From contig CANCFV010000001.1 in NCBI GenBank assembly GCA_947377275.1, positions 1 to 64,000 on the forward strand: DNA of 64,000 nucleotides. The letters are read 5' to 3'. Made by a program: the position numbers and the translations under genes. Shown here piece by piece: positions 37,030 to 45,989 of the stretch (position 1 is the first letter of the stretch; every line of letters begins with the position of its first letter). Source of the stretch: Burkholderiales bacterium (GTDB lineage Bacteria > Pseudomonadota > Gammaproteobacteria > Burkholderiales > Burkholderiaceae_C). Under the pieces are notes generated by a model. That model was not told the DNA's origin. It saw only the letters and a list, made by a program, of their open reading frames with translations, and did no database searches.

Positions 37030-40000
37030 GGTGCGACACCTCGCGCGTCTGCCGATGGGCTTGCGGGCGAAGCCGGTGGCACCACCGCCTCGGGGTTGAC
37101 ATCGCCCTGGCCCGCCACGATGGCCGGCAGCGCACCCGGCTTGGAAGCCACGCCACCTGCTGCGGTGGGCGCGGCCGCCACGGTGGCTGCCGGCGGCGGT
37201 GACGCCGCCGCGTTGGAGATGATGCGCAACTGCACCGCCAGCTGCGCAGCGCCCTGCCCCCAACGCAGCTCGAACACCTGCGCATCGATGCGACGGCGCT
37301 GGGCCGAATTGATCATCTTTTCAAGGGCATAGCGCCCCGGCTCATTGAAAAACTCCAAGGCCTTGCCGTCCATGCCGACAGCGCTGATGCGCACGCCCGG
37401 GGTGCCGGGCCCTGGCCAGACAAAGTTCGTCCAGGTGGCAGCGCCGTTGCGGTAGCGCAGCACCTGGCCGTCGATGTCCACCGTGTACTCGCTCAAGCCG
37501 GGGGAGGCCACGGGCAAGACCTGGAACACCGTTTGGGCTTCGGCCGCCGCGGGGGCGCCTCCCGCCGAGGCCTGCGCGCCTTGTCCGTTGAGCGGCGCCA
37601 CCCAGGCCCCCAAGCCAGCAGTGAACTCAGGGCGAAGCCGCACGCCGATGTCAGCCCACGTGCGGGCTGCCAGCGTGTCACCACGCTTGGTCACCAAGGC
37701 GCCGAGCGCCTGCTCCACATACTTGGCCACGGCACCTTCCGAGCCAAAAACCTTGGCGATTTCGGTGGGGCTGGCCTCCAGGCGTGAATTGCGGTCGAAC
37801 GGGTACTTGGTCGAGAGGGTGCGCTGATACGGATCAAACACCTGCGCCATCCACACCCGGTTGAGCTCTGCCTCGGCCGGCTTGACGATGACGGCGAACG
37901 ACTGCATCAGAGGGCGAACCAGGATGGGCCTCAATGCGGCCTTGCTGGCCTCGGGCATGCCCACCAGCATCTGGTCATCGACCAGCTTGAGGGCCTCGGC
38001 CATCTCACCGCTGCCCTCCAGCGTCTGCATCATCAGTTGCTTGGAGGCCGGGCCTGGGTCTCCCTGGGTCTTCATCTGATTGAAGCGCGCTCGGATTTTG
38101 CCCAAGGAGGCCAGGTAAGCACGCACCAGCGGCTCACCGTTCTCGCGTGGGGCCATGAGGCGGGTCAAGCCACTGAAGGCTTTGCCGATTGAGCCCAATG
38201 GGATCTCGGCTTCTTTGCCCAGGTTCACCTCCATGGACACGTTCATGCCGGCAGGCGCCTGGCCCAAGACCGTTTGCTTGAACCACTCCACGAAGCCGCG
38301 CTGCCCCTGTACCAGCCTGTCGTTCAACACCGATGGGTTGTCCCAAGACGTTTGCTCGTACAAGGTCTTGAGCACGATGCCCACGGGCGAGTTGGTCGGG
38401 TCGCCCAGTCGGTTCATGTTGACCACCGCGGCATCGAAACTGGCGAAATCTTGCACGCTGACGCCCTGCATGAACTTCTGCCACTCGCGGACGTACTCGT
38501 TTTTGTAGAGCTCGGTCAAAGCCTTTTGGATTTGTTCAGGGCTGCCTTCCAGCGTCAGGTCGTCAGACGAGGCGGTCTTGAGCACCCAGTCGGTGGACTG
38601 CAGCTCGGTGTTGGCCGCATCCTTGATCGCGTCTTTCACGTAGCCATGCCACGCCTCGCGTGTGAAAGCGCCCGACACGGCGTAGCTGCCTGCGACCACG
38701 GTGCGGTCGGCATCACTGACCAAGCGTGCCACCGTCACAGGTGCAAAGCGGGTGGAGGCACGCGCTTTGATCTCGGCAAAGACCCGCTCGCGGGCCGGCA
38801 TGCCCTTGATCACGCGGCGCAGGTTGTCTCGGGTCTGGTCCAGCAGCGTCAGGTTGAGGTCCTGCTGCGGGAAGGCCGGATCGTTCATCTGAGACAAGGC
38901 GAACGACAAGATGTGCTCGGCCTTCTGGATCAACTGCTCACGGGGCATGGTGCCGCGGTTGGCGTCCAGCCAGGTGCGCCAAAAACGCGTGAGCTGGTCG
39001 CTCATGTGGCCGGACTCCAGGCGGGTGCGGTCGCCCAACATCAAATACGCCTTGAGCGCGTTGTAGGCCTCGGTGACGTTGGTGCTGGAGGCGTTCACAT
39101 ACGGCGAAGTGCCGGCCGCCGCGGACGCCGCACCCGAAGCGGCGGCAGGAGCCGCATCTGCGCCCGCACTGCCGGCCTCACCCAAACGCTGCAGCGGACG
39201 CAGATCGCCGGCGCGCGCATTGACCTCACCCAAATAGCTTGCCAAGGCCTGCGCCGTTGGCTTGAGCATCACGGCTTGCAAGCCCGCGAAATACTCTTCC
39301 TTCAGACGCGACTCGATCGCCTGCCCTTGGTACAGCCCCAGGCCGATCGACCAAGGCCGGGTCTCGCGGTGGCGTTGCATCTGCTCCAGGCGGTCTTGCA
39401 AGATCTCCAGCGCCTCAAGGCGGGACTGCAGGTCCACACGTTTGTCTTGCACCTGCTGGGCTTTGGCCAGATCGGCCTGCACGTGGGCCACCAGTTGGCG
39501 GTTGCCGGTGTAGGACCAGGTCCAGGCAGCCAGCAAGCCACCGAGCAACACAACCCCACCAAAGAAGGTGGCGTAACGCATGCGCAGCTTGTTTCGGCTG
39601 GTGTATTGCTGGACCAGTTGCCGGTCGGCAAAGATCACCTTGGAGAACAGCTCTTTCAAAAAGAAGCCGCTGTGGGCGTACACCGCCGCCGAGGTGCCAC
39701 TTTGAAGCTGCAAGCCAAACTGCTCGGCCACGCGCTCGCTCGCGCGGCTGGTGGACTGGCCCTCTTGCACCGCACTGGTGAAGTAAAAGCCGCGGAAGAT
39801 GGGCCGAAATTGATACGGGTTCTCTTCGAACAGGGTGTTGATGAAGGTGCACAAAGCCGGCTTGAGTGCCGCGAATTCCAGAGGGAAGGTCAGCACACCA
39901 GGGGGCAACTGCTCGCCGCGGTGCAACGACATTCGCGCCACCGAGGCCTCTTTCAAACCCTCGTACAAGGCATCGAAATGGTGCTCGAACTGGGCCACCG

Positions 40001-40889
40001 CATCGCGCTTGTTGGCCGTGTCATAGGGCAAAGTGGCACCCCAGACCTTGTCGCGCTCGTCGCGGTCGCGGTCCTCGAAAAAGTCCACGAAGCCAGCGAT
40101 CAGGTCGGCTTTGGTGAAGACCACGTACACGGGCGCGAACACCTCAAGCCGCTCGGTCAACTCTTGCACGCGTTGGCGCAGCTTGCGGGCCAGGTCAATC
40201 GCGAAGGCCGGCTTGTGACCGCCCAACTCCGCCAGGCTCACGGCGATGATGACGCCATTGAGTGGCGCCTTGGGGCGGTGCTTCTTGAGCAAGGACAGGA
40301 AGCCCAGCCACTCGCCACGGTCCTCTTCGTGCACCGAGTAGCGCCCGGCCGTGTCCAACAAGATGCCTTCGTTGGTGAAGTACCAATCGCACTGGCGGGT
40401 ACCCCCGATGCCCTGGATCACGTTGTCTGTGCTTTCGGCGAAGGGGAACTTCAGGCCCGACTTGACCACCGCCGAGCTCTTGCCGGCCGCCGGGTTGCCA
40501 ATCACGGCATACCAAGGCAACTCGTACAAGGCGTCCGCACCCGAGGTCTGGCCCAAGCGAGACGTTTTGATCAGCTTGACGGCTTCGGCCATGCGCTCGC
40601 GCACCGCGGCCACTTCGTCTTGTTGACCTTTCTGAGCGGCTGCTTGGATCGCCTTGTCTGCATCGGCCTGCAGCGCCTGTTCCAACGACTGTGCCGCTTG
40701 GCGGGTCTGACGCCGCTTGTAGAGCCACACCCCCGCCCATGCCAGCGCCAGCAAGGCCAGGATCACGGCCACCCACACGAGCCCGACGCGCATGGCGTCG
40801 GCTCCGAGCAGCAGCAAGCCCGCCAGGGCCGCCAAGCCGATCAAGCCCAGAACCCGCGGGTCCAAGAAAAACTGCCAAATTCTTTGCAT
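37026..40889 (-). CDS. tssM: TssM (IcmF) type VI membrane-complex protein
   Basis: A 1287-residue inner-membrane protein that, with TssJ and TssL, forms the trans-envelope complex. Two N-terminal helices lie at about residues 13-30 and 35-56; Walker A GNPAAGKSS is at 131-139 and DTAGRY nearby. A third helix lies near 438-456, before the large periplasmic domain. The C-terminus is a Pro/Ala-rich low-complexity tail of about 60 residues. The reading frame is intact. Partners tssJ, tssL and tssK are not in this window. Confidence 0.95.
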   Translation of the reverse strand: MQRIWQFFLDPRVLGLIGLAALAGLLLLGADAMRVGLVWVAVILALLALAWAGVWLYKRRQTRQAAQSLEQALQADADKAIQAAAQKGQQDEVAAVRERMAEAVKLIKTSRLGQTSGADALYELPWYAVIGNPAAGKSSAVVKSGLKFPFAESTDNVIQGIGGTRQCDWYFTNEGILLDTAGRYSVHEEDRGEWLGFLSLLKKHRPKAPLNGVIIAVSLAELGGHKPAFAIDLARKLRQRVQELTERLEVFAPVYVVFTKADLIAGFVDFFEDRDRDERDKVWGATLPYDTANKRDAVAQFEHHFDALYEGLKEASVARMSLHRGEQLPPGVLTFPLEFAALKPALCTFINTLFEENPYQFRPIFRGFYFTSAVQEGQSTSRASERVAEQFGLQLQSGTSAAVYAHSGFFLKELFSKVIFADRQLVQQYTSRNKLRMRYATFFGGVVLLGGLLAAWTWSYTGNRQLVAHVQADLAKAQQVQDKRVDLQSRLEALEILQDRLEQMQRHRETRPWSIGLGLYQGQAIESRLKEEYFAGLQAVMLKPTAQALASYLGEVNARAGDLRPLQRLGEAGSAGADAAPAAASGAASAAAGTSPYVNASSTNVTEAYNALKAYLMLGDRTRLESGHMSDQLTRFWRTWLDANRGTMPREQLIQKAEHILSFALSQMNDPAFPQQDLNLTLLDQTRDNLRRVIKGMPARERVFAEIKARASTRFAPVTVARLVSDADRTVVAGSYAVSGAFTREAWHGYVKDAIKDAANTELQSTDWVLKTASSDDLTLEGSPEQIQKALTELYKNEYVREWQKFMQGVSVQDFASFDAAVVNMNRLGDPTNSPVGIVLKTLYEQTSWDNPSVLNDRLVQGQRGFVEWFKQTVLGQAPAGMNVSMEVNLGKEAEIPLGSIGKAFSGLTRLMAPRENGEPLVRAYLASLGKIRARFNQMKTQGDPGPASKQLMMQTLEGSGEMAEALKLVDDQMLVGMPEASKAALRPILVRPLMQSFAVIVKPAEAELNRVWMAQVFDPYQRTLSTKYPFDRNSRLEASPTEIAKVFGSEGAVAKYVEQALGALVTKRGDTLAARTWADIGVRLRPEFTAGLGAWVAPLNGQGAQASAGGAPAAAEAQTVFQVLPVASPGLSEYTVDIDGQVLRYRNGAATWTNFVWPGPGTPGVRISAVGMDGKALEFFNEPGRYALEKMINSAQRRRIDAQVFELRWGQGAAQLAVQLRIISNAAASPPPAATVAAAPTAAGGVASKPGALPAIVAGQGDVNPEAVVPPASPASPSADARGVAP

Positions 40890-40904
40890 GGGGTATCCAG
40901 ATCG

Positions 40905-42461
40905 TCAAGGCGTGAGCGGTTCAGACACCCGAGGCGTCAAAGCCACCACCACCCGTTCATGAGAAGACTGCACTTGGGCCACCAAGGCCACCGTGTGCTC
41001 AGGCACATCGCTGTGCCGCAAGGCTTGAGACGCCAAGGCCGCTGTCGCGAGGGTGCGCGCGTGTCCGAGGTCACCACAGAATTCGCCAACCCGCGTGACC
41101 TGCGTCATGGGGTCCAGCCCCGGCGTGGTTTCTTGCAAGGCCTCGAACAGCTCCGCTGTCCGGCTGGCGCGGTGATCGGCGTCGCTCACGACGAGCAGGT
41201 GTTCGGTCTGAGCCTGCGTCCATTCGCACGCCTGCTTGAGCGCGGCGCTCAAGGCCGCGCTGCCCAGGCGCCCAAAGGCATCGGCCGATTTGTCGCGCCG
41301 AGTGCGGACGGGTTGCCACAGCTTGATGGGCGCATCGGCGAGCGCATCAAGCCAAGGCCAATGCGGGCTGGCCAGCAACAAGGCGGCTGCGCCCTCACCC
41401 GGCACCCTGCCGTTCTGGTGCGTGGCCGTGAACAGCTCGCCAATCGCCTGCTGGCGTTCGACGTGCGCTTCGTTGACCCCGCTGTCGACGGCCAGCATCA
41501 GCAGCAACTCGGGCTGCGTCTGACGCGACCATTGCACCAAGCTGCGGTCGACCTCGTCCCACAAAGCCTCTGGCTGATCCAGCGGCTCGATCAACCAGCG
41601 CACGCCGCGGGCGCCCGTGGCTTCGGCCCAGTCGAGCAGGCTGCCACTCTGGCTTCGCACCCAATCGACCGCCGCCTGACGTTCGAGCGTCGGCCATGAG
41701 TGGGGCAGACTCAAACGCACCGTGAGCTGTGGCGCACGCGCCTTGGCGGCGGCCACATCGGCAGCAGACACCGGCTCGGCCACGCCAGACAGGTGTGCCT
41801 TCATGCCGGCGCCCTCGGACTCACCGGTTGGCCCTGCGGCGTTGGAGCGCGGGCACACCGGCGCGTCTGGCACCAAGGTGGCAATGACCGCCAAGGCTTC
41901 GCACAGGACGGGCTCGAGCAAAGCCAGCGCACGCAGCACGGGCGCGCTGCATATCGATGGGCCTGTCGGTGAAGCATGAGGGATTGCCAACTCACCATGC
42001 GCATCCAACCAGTCAGCCAGGTCGATGTCGGGCACGCGCGCCGTGAACACGGGCATGCCGTCGAGGTCTTGCAGCTCGGTGTCGAGCCCGGGGCGAGGCG
42101 GTGTGCCCTGCAAGGTCGACCAGGCGCTGCTCACGTCAGCGCCCACCGGCAGCACGGCGGCCTCGCTCAAGACCCAGGCGAAGGGCACGCTGGCGATCGC
42201 GGGCTGAGCCGCAGTGTCTGCGGCAGTGGCCACATGAGATGCGGCCGCGATGGGCTTTGCCGCCTGCGCTCGCAGGGCCGTCACGCCCCACAGTGCAAGC
42301 AGCAAGGCCACACTGAGCAGGGTCGGCAAGGCGATCAAGTGCAGCACGATGTCACCGTTGCTGGCCTCGTACCCCGTGGTTTGCCAACGCCAAATGGTGA
42401 ACAGCCAGACCACCGCACCGATGGCGATCCAAACCACTGCCGCTTTGAGAAATTGGGTCAT
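40905..42461 (-). CDS. Membrane protein with ketosynthase-like motifs in the type VI locus
   Basis: A 518-residue protein with two N-terminal membrane helices (residues 6-24 and 40-62) and a large soluble region. I know of no named type VI component that matches it with certainty. The last 200 residues resemble a beta-ketoacyl synthase (thiolase fold): GRVPGEGAAALLLA at 351-364 matches the ketosynthase GEGAA loop, DADHRASR at 427-434 sits where HGTxT should be, and GDLGHARTLATAA at 463-475 resembles the GHxxGAAG block. The catalytic cysteine motif is not visible, so it is probably a non-catalytic homologue. It starts 16 bases before tssM. Confidence 0.6.
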   Translation of the reverse strand: MTQFLKAAVVWIAIGAVVWLFTIWRWQTTGYEASNGDIVLHLIALPTLLSVALLLALWGVTALRAQAAKPIAAASHVATAADTAAQPAIASVPFAWVLSEAAVLPVGADVSSAWSTLQGTPPRPGLDTELQDLDGMPVFTARVPDIDLADWLDAHGELAIPHASPTGPSICSAPVLRALALLEPVLCEALAVIATLVPDAPVCPRSNAAGPTGESEGAGMKAHLSGVAEPVSAADVAAAKARAPQLTVRLSLPHSWPTLERQAAVDWVRSQSGSLLDWAEATGARGVRWLIEPLDQPEALWDEVDRSLVQWSRQTQPELLLMLAVDSGVNEAHVERQQAIGELFTATHQNGRVPGEGAAALLLASPHWPWLDALADAPIKLWQPVRTRRDKSADAFGRLGSAALSAALKQACEWTQAQTEHLLVVSDADHRASRTAELFEALQETTPGLDPMTQVTRVGEFCGDLGHARTLATAALASQALRHSDVPEHTVALVAQVQSSHERVVVALTPRVSEPLTP

Positions 42462-42525
42462 GCCTTGACTGCGTGCTTGGTGACCAAGGCCCACTTGGGG
42501 CCAGACGGTGAAGTGAGGCCCTGGT

Positions 42526-42792
42526 TCACGTGCCTGTGGACAAAGCCTGCGCAGCGATCAAGGTGGCGCCGCAAGCGCACTTGTCGCCATGGCGGGCCGC
42601 GGGTTGGCCATCGATGATCATGGTCGGGTCGCCCGAGACGATGACCGAAGTGCCGTGGTAGCGGATGGGGCAAGTGACCTGGTCGCCCACGCGCGCAATG
42701 CGGCGGCCCTGCGTGTCGGTGGTGCCCGAGGCGCCGACCACCGTGCCGCCATGGTCGGTGGTGTCCCCCAAGACGATGAATGGACGACCCAT
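42526..42792 (-). CDS. PAAR-domain type VI spike-tip protein
   Basis: An 88-residue protein made of a single PAAR domain (GRPFIVLGDTTDHGGTVV, ARVGDQVTCP, ARHGDKCACGATL). Family members cap the VgrG spike, bind a metal through His and Cys residues and carry effectors. This one has no effector extension. It lies 64 bases before the ketosynthase-like gene on the same strand. No vgrG is nearby. Confidence 0.92.
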   Translation of the reverse strand: MGRPFIVLGDTTDHGGTVVGASGTTDTQGRRIARVGDQVTCPIRYHGTSVIVSGDPTMIIDGQPAARHGDKCACGATLIAAQALSTGT

Positions 42793-42883
42793 GGCGCCGC
42801 GCTCCCTTGTTGACTGTTTTATGCAAGGCGCCAGATCGAGCTGACGCGGCCGCAGTCTAAGGGCTCAGTGCGGGGTTTCAGCC

Positions 42884-42899
42884 CCCCACCAAGGTGGGG
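42884..42899 (-). terminator. Hairpin downstream of the M15 peptidase gene
   Basis: A perfect inverted repeat CCCCACC-AA-GGTGGGG lies 29 bases past the stop of the minus-strand peptidase. It lacks a T run, so termination is unproven. Similar palindromes occur elsewhere in the window. Confidence 0.35.
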
Positions 42900-42927
42900 T
42901 CGCTGTTACCACCTGTGTCATGCGCAT

Positions 42928-43803
42928 TCATCGGTAACCAGCCGCTTTCATTGCGGCTTTGGCGCCAGGTTTGCGCCATTCGATGTGCCCCAGGTCCATC
43001 ATCTGCCAACGACCTCCCCAGGTCAGGCCCAGCTGTTCGGCCACCTGTCCGTAGAGTTGGTAGCCGCGCATGGCCCAGGGGTCCTTCTCAGAGATCACGA
43101 GCTTGCCGTTGCGCATGAACGCGCAGTCTGCGGCCAGCCCATATTGGTGGTAACTCTGCCAGGCACCGGCCATGGTGACGTTGCTGCCCTTGGCAGCCAG
43201 CAGGTTCTGCCGCTCAGGGCTGCGATGGCCCTCCAGCAAGGCCATGTCGTAACCGTGCTCGTCTTTCATGATCTTGAAGGCGAGCAGCAAGCGTTGCACG
43301 AAGTCAGGGTCCATGAGGTCCCAGCGCCGGTCGGCGGTGGCCAGCATCGGGCGGACCACTTCGACCTCAGCCGTCACAAACACGCTGGGTGGCAAGGGGG
43401 CTGGCGGCACCAGGTGCTCGCCAGCCAACAATTGCGCGACCTGCTCGTTGCCGGTGCCAACACGGTCATCAAAGCCATCCAAGGTGCGCGCGTGCCACTG
43501 CCCCCACATCAACACCAGCACCACAGGCAAGGCCAGCAAGCACAGGGTGAGCACCGCCCACATCCAGCGCAGTCGCCACCAAGCCTGAACGCTGCGCACT
43601 TGTTGGACGACACCGCCGGACCCATGCGCCTGTCGGTGCTGCGCCCTGCGGCCCCATAGCGCCCATTGCGTCCATGCGCTGGCTGCGCCACGACGAGCGC
43701 GAAGCCAAGTGCGCCACCCCGCTAGCCGCCAAGAGGGAAACACGAAAGCACCCAAGGCCAAGCAAGTCAACACGAAGTACGACAAAACCCAAACCAATTG
43801 CAT
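42928..43803 (-). CDS. TagX-like M15 peptidoglycan endopeptidase of the type VI locus
   Basis: A 291-residue membrane-anchored peptidase. Hydrophobic helices at residues 3-23 and 80-99 precede a C-terminal M15/VanY-like domain. The domain has EGHRSPERQN, the zinc motif SYHQYGLAAD (His219, Asp226) and DLGHIEW (His273). In Acinetobacter, TagX is an L,D-endopeptidase of this type that opens the cell wall for type VI assembly; a similar role is inferred here from the neighbourhood. ATG 43803 is preferred because it begins the first membrane helix; the frame stays open further upstream without family features. Confidence 0.8.
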   Translation of the reverse strand: MQLVWVLSYFVLTCLALGAFVFPSWRLAGWRTWLRARRGAASAWTQWALWGRRAQHRQAHGSGGVVQQVRSVQAWWRLRWMWAVLTLCLLALPVVLVLMWGQWHARTLDGFDDRVGTGNEQVAQLLAGEHLVPPAPLPPSVFVTAEVEVVRPMLATADRRWDLMDPDFVQRLLLAFKIMKDEHGYDMALLEGHRSPERQNLLAAKGSNVTMAGAWQSYHQYGLAADCAFMRNGKLVISEKDPWAMRGYQLYGQVAEQLGLTWGGRWQMMDLGHIEWRKPGAKAAMKAAGYR

Positions 43804-43904
43804 GCTTTTGTAACCAATGAGGCAGACCCCCACAGGGGTGGGTTGGGGCGTCGCACGGCTTCGTAGAATCGCGCCACACATCCAACAAATCGAGGGAGTC
43901 AGGC

Positions 43905-44729
43905 TTGAGCCATGACCAGGGCACCGCATTGGCCCGCCAAACCATGCACAAGCCTCAAGGCAAACCCAGCCTGGACAGACCCAGCCTGTTTGCGGGGCAA
44001 GACACCAGCCACAGCGATGCCGATGAGGCCCAACGCGTGAGGATTCTATCGACGCTGGAGTCAAGCCGACGCCCCAACCTGCCCCCCTCAAGGAGGGGCA
44101 AACCTTCGCAAGGCATGGGCTGGATGCCCAAAGCACTGATCGGCCTGATGGCGCTGGGTGGCATCAGCTTGCTGGCGGGCTTTGTGATGGTGATTCAGCA
44201 GGGGCACCCAGCCTCTGCGCAGGCCCAAGTGGCATCACCCCCCTCGGGCAAAGGGGCTGCATTGAACCTGCCTCACGTTGCGGCATCAGCCCCTGTCGCA
44301 TCACAGGTCATGGCACCTGCAACAGCGGCAGCCCCAGCCACGGCTGCACGCAATCCGCTGGACGCACTGAACGCAACGGCCACCGTGGTCGACGACCGTG
44401 ACGCGGTTGCACCCGAGAAACCACCCGTCGTCAGCAAGACACCCGCCAGCGCCGCCGCGTCCACACCCAAAACGCAACGCGCCGCCAAAGACAACAACGC
44501 CGAGGCGCCCACAGCAAAAGCGGAGCGCAAGCAAGCCAGCAGCGCCAAGCACGATGAGGATGTGGCTTTGCTGGAGGCCATGTTCACGCACGCAGGCCCT
44601 CGCAAAGCGCCGGTTTCAGCCGCTGAAGACATCCGCAAGCGTTGCGGCGGCATGACGGGATCAGAGGCGAGCTCGTGCCGAGTCAAAGTGTGTGCACAGC
44701 ACCCCAAGTCGCCGCTTTGTCGCGATTGA
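43905..44729 (+). CDS. Single-pass membrane protein, function unknown
   Basis: A 274-residue protein. A polar N-terminal cytoplasmic part, one membrane helix near residues 76-96, and a long Ala/Pro/Thr-rich periplasmic linker lead to a short C-terminal domain with three or four closely spaced cysteines (RKRCGG, SSCRVKVC and PLCRD). The start is a TTG at 43905 with GAGGGAG upstream. It is divergent from the TagX-like gene across 101 bases. The cysteine-rich end could fold through disulfides. I do not recognise the family. Confidence 0.6.
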   Translation: MSHDQGTALARQTMHKPQGKPSLDRPSLFAGQDTSHSDADEAQRVRILSTLESSRRPNLPPSRRGKPSQGMGWMPKALIGLMALGGISLLAGFVMVIQQGHPASAQAQVASPPSGKGAALNLPHVAASAPVASQVMAPATAAAPATAARNPLDALNATATVVDDRDAVAPEKPPVVSKTPASAAASTPKTQRAAKDNNAEAPTAKAERKQASSAKHDEDVALLEAMFTHAGPRKAPVSAAEDIRKRCGGMTGSEASSCRVKVCAQHPKSPLCRD

Positions 44730-44803
44730 ACACACCCGCAGTGCAGCAGGGTTGTCGGTGTCTTGTTAGCATGGTGAGTTAACCACCCGGCAACGGACGC
44801 CCC

Positions 44804-45556
44804 ATGACCCAGCCTACTTTGCGCGCCATCGATTCACCTGCGGCACCCGCCTCTGCGGACGAAGCCCAAGACCATGGCGTGCCGGTTTCCGTCAAGATCC
44901 GCGAGCGAATCAAAGCGGCGCAACGGCGCTTCCACGCGAACGACAACATCTCTGACTTCATTGAACCCGGAGAGCTGGAAAAGCTGCTGGACGAGGTGCA
45001 GGGCAAGATGGCCGGCGTGCTGTCCAGCTTGGTGATCGACACTGACAGCGACCACAACACGCAAGACACGGCCCGCCGCGTGGCCAAGATGTACCTCAAC
45101 GAGATCTTCCGCGGCCGCTACCAAGCAGCCCCCGCCGTGACCGAGTTCCCCAACGCCGAGCGCCTCAACGAGCTGATGATCGTGGGGCCGATCACGGTGC
45201 GCAGCGCCTGTTCGCACCACCTGTGCCCGATCATGGGCAAGGTCTGGATTGGCGTGATGCCCAACGAGCACTCCAACCTGATCGGCTTGTCGAAGTACGC
45301 CCGCCTGATCGACTGGATCATGAGCCGCCCCCAAATTCAGGAAGAGGCTGTGACCCAAGTGGCCGACCTGCTGCAATCTCGCATGAACCCCGACGGCCTG
45401 GCCGTGGTGATGGAGGCCGACCACTTCTGCATGCACTGGCGTGGCGTGAAAGACATGGACTCGAAAATGATCAACAGCGTGATGCGTGGCTCCTTCCTGA
45501 AGGACGCCAACCTGCGCCGTGAATTCCTCTCGCTCGTTACCCACAAGAAGGGCTGA
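44804..45556 (+). CDS. folE: GTP cyclohydrolase I
   Basis: A 250-residue enzyme that converts GTP to dihydroneopterin triphosphate, first step of tetrahydrofolate synthesis and also of queuosine precursor synthesis. Zinc ligands are in SACSHHLCPIMG and the C-terminal ADHFCMHWRG. The first 40 residues are an extra, variable extension. Its presence fits with queA and tgt elsewhere in the window, but there is no physical link. Confidence 0.95.
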   Translation: MTQPTLRAIDSPAAPASADEAQDHGVPVSVKIRERIKAAQRRFHANDNISDFIEPGELEKLLDEVQGKMAGVLSSLVIDTDSDHNTQDTARRVAKMYLNEIFRGRYQAAPAVTEFPNAERLNELMIVGPITVRSACSHHLCPIMGKVWIGVMPNEHSNLIGLSKYARLIDWIMSRPQIQEEAVTQVADLLQSRMNPDGLAVVMEADHFCMHWRGVKDMDSKMINSVMRGSFLKDANLRREFLSLVTHKKG

Positions 45557-45560
45557 AACC

Positions 45561-45989
45561 ATGTTGGTCCGTTTGCTGTATGCCAGCCGCTCCGCCCAGG
45601 CCTTGACGCCTGAAATCATCGAAGACATCTTGGCCTCGTCGCGCAAGTCCAACCCTGCCTTGGGTGTCACGGGCTTGCTGTGCCACAGCGGCGACATCTT
45701 CATGCAAGTGCTCGAAGGCGGGCGCGACACGGTCAGCGCGCTCTACAACAAAATCAGCAGCGACAAGCGACACACCGACGTGGTGTTGCTGCATTTTGAA
45801 GAAGTCACCGAGCGGCGCTTTGCCGGCTGGACCATGGGCCAGGTCAACCTGAGCCGGGTCAACCCCTCGATTTTGCTCAAGTACTCTGAGCGCCCCGTGC
45901 TGAACCCCTATGCGGTGTCGGGCGCGGTGTCGATGGCCTTGCTGGAAGAGCTGATCGCCACCGCCTGCATCGCCAGCCGCACTTGCTGA
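45561..45989 (+). CDS. Stand-alone BLUF-domain blue-light sensor
   Basis: A 142-residue flavin-binding photoreceptor. The BLUF core is complete: Tyr7 (LLYASR), Asn31 (SNPALGVTG), Gln49 (FMQVLEG), and Trp90/Met92 in GWTMG. The Tyr-Gln pair carries the light-driven hydrogen-bond switch. The 40 residues after the core form the capping helices; there is no output domain, so signalling must go through a partner protein. It starts 4 bases after folE. Confidence 0.92.
   Translation: MLVRLLYASRSAQALTPEIIEDILASSRKSNPALGVTGLLCHSGDIFMQVLEGGRDTVSALYNKISSDKRHTDVVLLHFEEVTERRFAGWTMGQVNLSRVNPSILLKYSERPVLNPYAVSGAVSMALLEELIATACIASRTC

Noticed and set aside
38274-41699. Long plus-strand open frame opposite tssM
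   Set aside because: tssM has complete motifs on the other strand; the antisense frame has a shadow composition rich in His, Leu, Gly and Arg.
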